Shown piece by piece: positions 12,291 through 24,200 of a stretch of 64,000 nt of DNA. The translations under genes and the position numbers were made by a program. The notes under the pieces were generated by a model. That model searched no databases, was not told where the DNA came from, and was given only the letters and a program-made list of their open reading frames with translations. This DNA is from Apostichopus japonicus. Lineage: Eukaryota > Echinodermata > Holothuroidea > Aspidochirotida > Stichopodidae. Every line of letters begins with the position of its first letter. Position 1 is the stretch's first letter. The stretch spans positions 4,798,001 through 4,862,000 of the forward strand of contig NC_092579.1 in the NCBI RefSeq assembly GCF_037975245.1. The letters run 5' to 3'.

Positions 12291-15200
12291 ATGTCGACTA
12301 CACCAGAGGTTTCCAATCCTTCGGTAACCGCTAAACTGCTGTTGCTTGGTGCGATTACGGCCGCAGCTTGGGTTTTAGGTGTTGTTTTGGAGACACTAGC
12401 TAAAGGTACGGTGAGACGTCTTCTAACCTTTCTAAAGATGGTGGACAAATGATTTTGATCACTTGAACTAATGTAGGTGTAGGGTATAATTAACCCGAAT
12501 GTCCTGCGCTGTCGATTTCACTGTACACACTGTATAACATAACTTTATAGTGCTTATGGGCCAAATACTGACCTCTGCTAGAAAACGACTCTTTCTATGC
12601 CTAGCTTATACAGATAATTTTAACTGAAGCATATATCAGCAAGAAACGCTCAATGCAGGTTGGCAATGCGTCGAAAAAACAGACTATTACAACCACAAAA
12701 GTTGGCATCCGAATTTCGGGATGGAATTTGCTACATGGATCTTACTTCATGGATCTTGCTTCATGCATCTTCAAATTGAGAGGTGTGGGGGAAAGGGGAG
12801 GGTTGTAACTTTAGGACTGTCTCCGCTGGTCACGTGGTACCGACATCATTGGACATTATTGTATATTTATAAAGGGTTTTTTTTACAGCTTTGATGGTCA
12901 TTTTAGATCCACGGGGAAAGGGACAGGGGATTTTAATATACTTGGTCCTATATTACTAGTCCTATATTTATCAGAAAGGTACTGTAATTAAAGGTTACTG
13001 TTTATAACTCTATACAATATGGTTAAGTAGTCTGCAGAAGATTTCAAGAAGCTAAAGCGTAGCGTAGTACAAAAGATACAAAAGTCTACCAGATGTAAAT
13101 TGATCTCAGTAGCAGCCTTTAAGATAATAGGATTGTATACGGTAACTTCGCTAGATGCACAGGGGACAAAAGATGATTCTTTGAAGGTAAAGCTATCATG
13201 GGCGGCGATCCGTACTTCCGAATGGGGGGGATATGACCTTGTTGACTATCTAAGCGTAGCGCCACCATGTGTTGGCGCGAAGCGTACAAGAAAATTTTGG
13301 GATTTACAAACCCTCTAGATGGCCGGAAACGGCACTTCCCGAGGTTTCCAAGCGGCATATATAATACCCAACTTTAATTTTTTTTTTATTTATTTGTTTG
13401 CCACAAAAGTACAAAGTAGAGGGAAGTCTTCCATAAAGCTTAAAAGCTTAACAATGTGGAAGACTCCCTGAAGAAAGAAAATAGGGATATCATGTCCGAA
13501 ATATCTCAAAATCAGGATCCAAAGTACTTTTGTTTTTAATTTCGGGTGTTATTTTGGGAAAATTGCCCCTGTCAGTCTTGTTTCAGGCGCTACGTTAGAA
13601 TGTTCGAGAGCTCTTTTATATTATTCAATGAAGAAAATGGCCTCATGCAGGCTATTATAGGCCTATACACATGCAATACACAACTTACACATAGTCAGGC
13701 GCGGCGGAACGGAAAAATTATTGGGGGGGCTAATGTGTGGAGACTATCTAAGCGGAGCGCCACCATCGGTTGGCGCGGAGCGTACAAGAAAATTTGGGTT
13801 TTTTCAAACCCCCAGATGGCCGGAAACGGCACTTTCCGAGTGTTTTATGCTGCGAATACCCAGCCCTAAAATATAGGTCTCAAGCCTGCAATTTCTCAGA
13901 TTGCACGTAAAAGTCTGTAAAAACATTGTAATTTTTATATTCGATGGTTTTTTAAGAGAGTAGCTATTACTCGTAGTGTACTCGCAAAGATGTTTTTTAG
14001 TGTAGTAAGGGCAGTGGCGGAGCTAGAGTATTGGTCAGGGAGGGCGAGAATGGTCTGTAGGGGAGCTTTCGACACTATCTAAGCGGAGCGCCACCACAGG
14101 TTGGCGCGGAGCGTACAGAAAATTTTTGAGTAAAGATACTCCCTAGATTGCAGGAAATGACCCTTTCCGGGGCCTTGCTAATTTGCAGATAAACGGAGAA
14201 TAAATAGGTGTCGTCGCCATTTTGTCGGAAAATTAAACCAACAGAATATGACAAATATCAATAGGTATATGAGAGCGCAATAAAATAGTCAAAAATCGCG
14301 AATAAGTAAAAAGTAGTGAAAAGCTGAAAAGGGCGCCAGCAGTCCATTTGAGTCCGTCAGGGGGGGGGGAGGCATCCGCCCCCTGACTGTATATATGGAC
14401 GCTCCGCCACTAAGTAAGGGGATGTTGGAGAACTGGCTGAAATGAGGCAAGTCATTGGCCTAAGACGAAGTTGTGTTACGCTTACCGGTACTAACACTCA
14501 CTGCTTCCACTTTTCACTGCTTCCCAACCGCGTGAAGACTCGGTTGGGGTGACAATGTGGTCTATAGCCAGGGGACGGGCCGAGGGTCACCCAGCAATTA
14601 CTAAAATTATTACACCTATAGTGTATACGTGTGCATCGGACAGATCGACAAGTATGCATTGAAAAATGGGCAGATGCACGTTTCGGAGCCTTGGTAAATA
14701 TTGGGGGGGCTTATCATGCATTTGCCCCCTCAACTTTTTTATTGGGGGGGCTGAGCCCCCCCAAGCCCCCCCCCCCCGGTTCCGCCGCCACTGCACATAG
14801 TTACATTCCTAGGTACCGATTGCTAGGGCATCCAGGTGAAACGTGTATTAAGCATTACCCTGGTAACATGAGATTCTCAGCTGTTCGAGGGAACATGTTC
14901 GTGTGTAGGCCTACTATAGGGCCTATATGAATACTATGAGGGTGCATATATGTACTATATCAATACCGTGGGCGCAATAATACATTTTGTTGTTATAGGG
15001 CCAATGAAGCCTACAGTCAACTATTCTTGCTTTATAAAGACGGTTTATTTGAAAAGATCGCACTGCGTTTATGGTAGGCGAGAAATGAAGCTAAAAAGAG
15101 CCGTGCATTCACGATGATGCATAAATGAAGGCATGAAAAAATTCTTATCCCTGGCATTTGGTGGGGGGATATGGTGTATTACATCCCCTCCACCCATTTT

Positions 15201-18200
15201 CATGGGGGGATATATCCCCCCTTCCCCCCCCCCCCCCAGGATCGCCGCCCATGAAAGCTGTACGGTAGGCTAATAACGATATCTTTGATTTGGATGTACA
15301 CATGTTGTTTAGTTTTATCCGTCAAATGAAAGGGATTTCACAGTGTAATGTTTGAAGGATGCCGCCAGTACGAGACAGATTTATTCTTATACAGGCCTGT
15401 GGTCAAAACAGTCGAAACCGATACAAATTTTCCCTAACTTCGCGCATGCGTTTTACATTTTGTTATAATTCCGGTAAAATGGTGGAAAACTTTCTTGACA
15501 GCAACGTGTCTCAGAATACAAATTTGACATTCCTGGCAAGGAATACATTTTACCTGGCCTCATCGAGAATGTATGGATTAACATATTCCGTTCGAAAAAG
15601 TGGTTAAATGTTGACTTTCAAACCGTGATGGACTGCAGCTACAGCTATTATCAGTGAAGCTATAATGCATATAACAGTCGCTGGAAGTCAGGTGACACGC
15701 GGAGTTACCGTGCACTATCATATTATGTGGTCGGGTCCTTTTCCCGGCCGTTATCAAACAGTTATTTCTACACTGGCTGCAGATCTGAATGTATATATGT
15801 ATGTATGTTTGTATTTTAGATCCTCCTGCAAGCAGGAACTCGCGAAGAAGCCATCATTGGCTTATCAAAGCCGCAGGCTGGCCGAAATCGGTCTCTTGGG
15901 TTCATATTTAACGTCCATGATTATGAATTGTCAATTGTCAACAACTCTCTAACTGGACGACATACATTAATCTCAGTGGAGTGATTCGAACTCGGGACCT
16001 TATGATTGAAAGGCACCGGGCGTTAACCACTGAGCTAACACTCCTAGAATACGTCGATCCTTTGCCCTGCATGACGGCGGGTCATACAATGTATCTATGT
16101 TTCTACATCTTTCTCTCTATCTCTCTTGATCTGCGATAGACGAAAAGGCTTCCATTTGTCGAAGAGCGTCGAGGGCCTTTCGCAAATGGCGCTCAGCGGA
16201 ACGTCTACGTCGAAAACAGTTAAAGGAGCTACTGAAGAAAATCGAAGAAATAACAGCAGCCGCTGACCGACTAACACTGAGACTCAACAGGGCGAACGAA
16301 ATACAGGAAATAAATGAAATACAGGAAATACAGGAATTACAGGAAATGGCGATTAGATACCGACAGCGAAAAAAGAAAAACTTGAGGTCAAACATTTGTA
16401 GACGTTTATTCCAGAAAAGTAATTACTTCCTTTCGAAATTTACATGTTTTCTTTGGGGGAGGGTTGTGAGATGGGGGTGGGGTGGACATGCATATTCTGA
16501 TCCTTGTTAGGTGACAAATTTATGTGTTCGTCCTGGTATGCATGTTTAAGGTTTATTGTCTGTCGAGTTCAACCAAGTTCACTTATGAGCATAGTACCCC
16601 CGCCCCTCTCACACCTGATTGGTAGCAACTGTGGGTTAATTAACAGGCACTAACCTTGTAACATCTCCCACCTCCTACGCACAATTGCGGACACCCATGG
16701 CCGACTGTCAAAGAATTAACATTGAAAATTACGTTTAAGCTTATATTTGATTGTCCTATTGAAAGAACCTACTGGCAAATATTCTTATTGCTAATAACAG
16801 GAATAAAGTAACGTCTTATATTTTAATGGCAGGAAAGTACTTCCGCCAACCGCTTGTCTCTCCTTTAGTGATGAGTCCAGTTCACTTTGATGATCACAAC
16901 GATTCTACTAGGAGTGATGCCGCTATTACGTCACAACTATCTAGGACATCAGACGACATCTCAAATTACAATCATCACGAAACTGTAGAACCGTATTTCC
17001 TTCGTGAGGAAACGAGTGACAACGACAGCCTAGAGGTAAAGCAATACGTACTCTGGTATGACGTCACTGGGAAATTGAGCACATCGGTGGGGAAGAAATA
17101 ATTAGGGGTGGGACCAGTTCATTCAAATGCTTTATTTGTTGGGTCATATGTTACGTTAAATTATGTTATGCTACACAGCTATGTTATGCCATTGAGTTCC
17201 ATAACAACTACGTGGTTATACTATGCTACACTATGCTATCATGCCATGCCATATTATGCTATGTTATTTTGTGTTGTGCTGTGCTATGTTACGTTGTGTT
17301 GTGCTCTGATGTGTATTGTTATGTTATGTTATGTTACGTAACGTGTTATGTTATGTGATGTGATGTGATGTAATGTTACGTTATGTTATATTGCACAGGT
17401 CAATTATGACGGAAGTGATCTGGAGGAGGTAGAGGAAACGGATGAAACCCAATGGGAAGAAATGGTGGAACGACAGGAAGAGAAACAGCTATGTGTCGAA
17501 ATGGAGGATGGAGAAGAGGGAGAGCAGGATGACGAGGAAGTAGAGGAGGAGAAGAAAGATGACGGGCAGGGAGAGAGGGAGGAGGAAGAAGAGGATGAGA
17601 AGGTGGGGGAGGAGGGAGATGACAAAGGCGAAGAAGAAGCAGATGAAGCAGAAGACGACGACGAAGCGGAGGAGGGAGAGGGGAAGGAGGCAGACGAGGA
17701 GGGAAGTAAAGAGGACGAAGAGGAGGAGACAGAAGCGGAGGAGGATAGTGAAGACGAAGAAGAAGATGTCGAAGAGGCAGAAGAAGCAGAGGAGGACGAG
17801 GAGGAGCATGTTGAACCAGCACCAACAGGAAGACGGTAAAATGACGTGATGAAAGACATTATGAGAAGAAACATTTGCACCGATTTGCACTCTCGTTTAA
17901 TTTAATTAACCAATGTAACCAACAAAACTTCATTTAAAATGAAATGAAAAGTAACATTATGAACACGGACCTAAATTGAAATGGATTAAATTTGTTGTTT
18001 CAAACCACACTACATATTGTAACATTCAATGACATGTCATATCATCCCGCCATAACATACGTTAACCAAACCTACCACATTTCATGAAATAATATCACAC
18101 CACATTTATACTATGCGCACCACATCACGCCAAGTCGCGCCGTTTCATGGTACACCACACACACTCACGCACGTCATGTGACATCATACGACACCATACC

Positions 18201-21200
18201 CACACCGCCCAAATCACATCACACAATTCCACACCGCCCATATCACACCTCATCACAACACAATTCTACAAATCACTCTTGCTTACGCTAACTTATCAGC
18301 CTCCACAGAGGATCCACTGGCAAACAGTGTATTCTATTTATTAATTTTTTTTTTTTTCCCCGTTCTTTACAATGATGTGTGATCTGTCGAACAGGTCAAC
18401 TAATCAGCAGTTTCTTTTCAAAAACACTCTGTGTTTAACTATAGTATTTGTTAACGTTCATATCAAGGGCGTAGGAACCGGGGGGCTGGGGGCGCCAGCC
18501 CCCCCCCCCCAGTGAAAAATGTGGAGGGGCGGAAGTATCATTCCGCCCCCCCCCCCCCGCTCCGCAAGTCAGAAAACCCCTTTTTCATTTCCAAATGAGA
18601 AAAAAAATCTCATTTGGAGCACCAAATTGCATCTAAGGCCAGGTGAAAATACAAAATTAAGTTTACAAAATGGAGTGGGTGTTGAAGAGTGCTATATTGC
18701 ACCAAATTGCATCTGAGGCCACCTGGAAATGCAAAAAATTCCAAAGGGGAGGGGGACACCCCCTCCCCTTAGACCCCTCCCCCAGGCCGGCCATCAGTCT
18801 TCAGCCCCCCCACTCAAATGTACCTTCCTACGCCACTGGTTTATATTAAACTTAAAAAAGCAGATAATAAATCATTTTATATTTGTATTGTATTTTTGTC
18901 CGTGTTAACAGATTCGTGGACCATGCCACTCGATCTTCAATGGCCAGAATTATCGCCAGGAAAGCAGCATTTCGCAGAGCCAGAGGTAATTCGCTAAACT
19001 GGTACTACCATTAAACATATGGAACCTTTACTTTCCCAATTTTGGGCGCACATGCCCTAAATCATGTACTGTGACTCCAAGGTAGATCCGGTGGCCTGGT
19101 ATAGTGCCCTTAAAGGGCAACAGTATTGCTCCCAAGTATGCTGGACATTTAGCCATTGGTCATCCTTGTTCAGTTTTGTTTTCTTCAAAAACAAGCATTT
19201 TACTGCTACTCCGTAAAGGAAGTTCTCTACACTGAGACACACTAAATTATTTATTTTTAACAATTCTCAATGGCTGGGACTAATTTTGGATGATCACAGC
19301 CTCAAGAAACTTATATTGTAAAACTGCTAGCTATTATTAAAAAAGAAAAATATTTGGAGTCATTATTACCCTTAATCATGTAATCTCTTAGTATTTAAAC
19401 AATTAATAGACTAATTACAGGGGCGTATCCAGGATTTTCCAATGGGGGGGGGGCGTCAGGCATGAATCCTCCCCTTAGACCCGTCCTGGGGGATGGGTCT
19501 AAGGGGAGGGGTGGACAATTTTTGCTTTCGAAGAAGGGCTGAAATGCAAAATAGTGCCATATGCATGGGCGGCGATCCGTACTTCCGAGTGGGGGGGGGG
19601 GATATGACCTTGTTGACTATCTAAGCGTAGCGCCACCATGAGTTGACGCGAAGCGTACAAGAAAAATTTTGGGATTAACAAACCCTCTAGATGGCCGGAA
19701 ACGGCACTTCCCGAGGTTTCCAAGCGGCATATACCCAACTTTAAAATAGGGATGTCATGTCCGAAATATCTCATAATCAGTATCCAAAATACCTTTTTTT
19801 AATTTCGGGTGTTATTTTGGGAAAATTGCCCCTGTCAATCTTGTTACAGACGCAACGTTAGAATGTTCGAGAGCTCTTTTATATAATTCGATGAAGAAAA
19901 TGGCCTCATGCAGGCTATTCTAGGCCTATACACATGCAATGAGCGTGCATATATGTACTATATCAATACCGTGGGCGCAATAATACATTTTGTTGTTATA
20001 GGGCCAATGAAGCCTACAGTCAACTATTCTTGCTTTATAAAGACGCTTTATTTGAAAAGATCGCACTGCGTTTATGGTAGGCGAGAAATGAAGCTAAAAA
20101 AGAGCCGTACATTAACGATGATGCATAAATGTAGGCATGAAAATATTCTTATCCCTGGCATTTGGTGGGGGGGGGGATATAGTGTATTACATCCCCTCCA
20201 CCCATTTTCATGGGGGATATATCCCCCTTCCCCCCCCCCCAGGATCGCCGCCCATGGCCATATGTGATCCATTTTTCGACCTTAATAATAAGCAACATTT
20301 CAAGTAAATATGGACACAAAATGCACAATTTAGTATGGCTGGCATGTCACTTAGTGTTTATAGTGATAATACAAACCACATTACCATCTACACTCTTAAT
20401 TTTTCCGGGTCACTTTTGTGACCCGGATTCCGGATAAAAATAGTTTCATCCTTTTCAGGATAAGTTTAATCCATTCCCGGATAAAATTCAACCATTCCCG
20501 ATTCAATTTCATTAGGCATGGTATCATTCCTTTGTACCGTTCCTGATCAGAACGTAGCGCTTGATGCTATTGGCTGATGTACATCATGTGACATAAGCTT
20601 TGATTGTGCTTGCAGCGCTCGAACGCTACTCGTAGCCATCTTTTCCAAACTTTGCACTCACGAAATGCTCTTATGGATCTCGTAAGAGCAAAATTACTTC
20701 AATGGGGATTGGAGAAGTACGTCAAGAATTTCAAAGGTGAGTTATTAGGCACTTTCCATTTCGTTTGTTGTGTTAATCATACGCAATAAATTTAGTGATT
20801 TGAAGAAGCTATGCTCACTCCGTGACGGGTTTACTCTGGCCTAGCGTTATACAGTGTGCACTATAGTGTGTAGCGTGTGGTGGTTTTTGATTGACTGTAC
20901 TGTACAGTATACTACAGTACTGTACATGCCTACACACAACAGTATGCAGTACTATTGTGAAGCCTCTATGGTGCTACAGAGCAAACAGTATTACTGTATA
21001 GTGGCCTATTAGTGGGTTCTAATGTTCAGTTGCTACTTCACCACAAAGTGGATTGTCATTTTTCGATAACCAAATAAATTGAATGACATAAGTAAGGCAG
21101 GCAAGGCCTAATAAGGGTTCCTGGTAATTTAGATTTAGGTAATGTAAGACTTGCCTCCAGTGGGAATCAGTCTTTCCCTGTACAGTATGTTCTATATAAG

Positions 21201-24200
21201 GTGATCATTTACAAATAAGGCATAAGCCTATATGCTACTGTAGTGTTGTGGTTGGACTGGGCCCAGTAGTGGAGTGTACTGAACTGTACTTTTGCGTTGA
21301 AATGAAAACAACACTGATTTTTCGTACTTTTTTTTTTAACCAATATTTAAATAAGTTTCTGCAAAAGAAAAAAACAGAGATGGTAAAGTCATCATTAAAT
21401 CGCAAATACATTTGTAGGCTAGTGTCCATAGGTTCATGGTATTGTGTAATAATACAGTCGACGCTTGAAGTAGCGATTCCGCGAATATTTCAGGTATACC
21501 CGGTTATACCGAGCAGGTATGCTGCTTTATGTTAATGCTTATACCGATACACCTTTGCATAAAGTTGCTTATGGTCTTGCCTAGTAATGGCAAAAAGAGG
21601 GGTAAAAGAACACACTAAATGGTATGCAGAAACTTCTCTGAATTCTTATACTGTTCATGGAAATAGATCATAAAGATCTGAGATCCGTATTGAAACGTTC
21701 TGTAAACTTCATTTATGGCAATATGTTTTAAAATGCAAAATAAGGTAAGGAAAAATTGGCCAAATACAGGTCTTTTCAAATTGTGTTCATATACCATACT
21801 GTGTGCAAAAGTGGGTGCTGTACAGTATGGCTTGTGATAAGAATAGGCTCTTAATTGCATGAGGTCTGCAGATAAAAAAAAAAATGCAGAAATGAACTTT
21901 CATGGAGGTATTACTACAATAAATTTTTAGAGAAGTAACATTTTGCTATCATATGTTGTCTTTGCTAAATTTCAGGAAGTCTAGTTTTGTGCTGGCACAG
22001 GTCGCCATGAAGCAACAGTCAACCTGGAAAACCGACTGCGATACGTGAGGAGAAAGGACCAAAATAAGACAAAGAAGTCTGTTTGCGACCCTCATAAACC
22101 TTCAAAGCTGGTTGACACAACAGATTTGAAATTGATATCAGGTAAATTAAATTTATTTATTTATCCATCCATCCATCCATCCATCCATCAATACATCCAT
22201 CCATCCATCCATTCATTCATTCATGTAGTTTTTGCATCTAGTTACTTTTGTTGCTTAAAACGATATCAATGATTGTTCTTCACAGATGATGCAGAGGAGT
22301 GTGTTATTTCAGCGGTGGTAACGTGTCTGGAAACTGGAGTATCACAGAGCCTTTAATATCAGAGACAATAAGAAGAGTTCTGTGGGAGATATTCTCTCAG
22401 AAAATACACAACAGATGACATGGTAAGAGTTTTACTCACTACATGTGCTATTCTAGCTCAGTCACTTGGCGAACAGGAACCCGAACTAAAGTGCCAAAAG
22501 CTTACTGTTGCTGTAAGACTTAAGAAGAGTGAATAATGCCATGTTGTAGGCTACACATTATATATCAACGTTAATTGGGCCATAAGAGTATGGTATGAGT
22601 GTTTTGCTGGTCCTTTTCTAGCCTTTCCTTGGGTACCTGTTAGGTTGATTGCAATTTTACTGAGCTTCAAAATCATGCAAATCTGCTTTTTCTCTTTCTT
22701 TTATGACTCTACTATTTTTAGTACTTTAAGTTAACGAAGGTTGCCTCACATTCTTAAAATCATATATGTTTCTCAGAGAGAATGACCTAACGGTTATGAA
22801 ATGATTGAGAATCACAATGATAATGATGCATGGTGTTGGTGATGGTGGTGGTGATGATGATAGTGAAGATGGTGGTGGTGGTGATGATGATGGTGGTATT
22901 GATGATGATGGTGGTGTTGGTGATGATGATGATGAGGAGCTGGTTGCAAAATTTCAAAATTGTGGCAATGTATGGTTGTATCCTTGTATGTCAGAATGTT
23001 GCAATTTGAAAACAAAAATGTGTAATTTCTCATATATCTTTTCAATAGATTGGCACAAACATACCATCTGTCCTTGATAAAGTTCAACAGCCACGGCCTT
23101 TCGTTTTGGCATGAGGACCAAGAGAGCAACCAGAGCAGGTGTTTAGTAGAGTTGAAAAAAGGGGGCTACCTTGCAATGACTTCTGCAGACAGTTGACATA
23201 TGTTTTAAAATGCTTGATACTTGAAATAGAATGATACTACCTGGGACTTTTTGAGAACTGAAATAGAATGATACTACCTGGGACTTTTTGAGAACTTTTT
23301 GAACCAGAAGACTGAGTAATCATCACCTTTCTCTTACCCGTCATGGTATTAATGGATATCACATTATCTTAGATAACAAATTTATTCATAGTTTGAGTTC
23401 AGTTTGTCCACTAATGTTCAATATTGACAAGTCAAATTGCACTGGAATAGTTCGGGTGAGCCGGTTGCATAATTGAATTGCACAAATTCCTCATTGTTAT
23501 GTGTGAGCTGTTCAGATTTTAAAGAGGTGAATAGAGGGATGGTGTTATTTCTAGTATAAAGAGTGAGTGATGCATTGGTACTTAACCTGCCCCCACCATC
23601 TCCCCCAACTCAAATCTGCCTATGCCACTCAAAGTAACAAGAGAAACATCATCAAGCATTCATACTTGATTATGCAAGCACTTGTCCATTTCCAAACATG
23701 TTGGTGGTTCAGTGAAATACTTAAGTTTTCGAAGTATTTTCATTTATTTTAATACATAGAACATTCGATGCAATTAATATTTAATAAAATTTTGCAGAGG
23801 TAAACATAGTAAGAAAATTATTTTTACAAACATTTTCTTATTCCCATGACAAATCACATCTCTATCATTTCTGCTGTATGTAACAAAGTTTTGTGCATGC
23901 AATTTAAAGTCTTACCTATTGTTAAGTTGTACAATATCAAAGTTGTGTCATTCTATAGTACTAAGTTATTCGTAACAAACCAACATATATCAAAGTAACA
24001 TTATTTGGTAAATAATGTAAGACCATTCGTTGAGAGGCTGGTGGAGTAGCATTTTTCAGAATTGTTCATTTTCCGGCAATATGTAGATTTCAAAGGTTAA
24101 AGTTAGCAGGAGATGATCTCTTTTAAGCACATTCTAATATTTGAACCTATTGTAGGATATCTTTAGTGGAGATTTTAAAGCATAAGACATGCTTCTAGTT

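Larger units (their letters stand above)
13197..15253. mobile_element. hAT-like element A1 (TIR CATGGGCGGCGATCC), carrying nested insertions
   Basis: Perfect 15-bp terminal inverted repeats CATGGGCGGCGATCC...GGATCGCCGCCCATG. The target duplication is AAAGCTAT (13189-13196) against AAAGCTGT (15254-15261), 7 of 8. It lies in intron 1 of paralogue A. The backbone matches element A2 at 19564-20256, with extra sequence: a poly(T)-starting insert at about 13378-13472, a 1,098-bp element at 13696-14793, and about 140 bp just to the right of the latter. No coding capacity is seen. Confidence 0.88.

Noticed and set aside
15978-16044. A functional tRNA gene
   Set aside because: T stem is broken, the anticodon loop is 8 nt, and a SINE body and tail follow.
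17400-17890. Long open frames on both strands (Ser-rich, Leu/Pro-rich, Phe-rich, Lys/Arg-rich) around 17.4-17.9 kb
   Set aside because: All are shadows of the GA-rich polyacidic exon; only the Glu/Asp frame fits the splice phases on both sides.
22805-23129. Poly-Asp/Gly and poly-His frames
   Set aside because: Produced by the GATGGT microsatellite.
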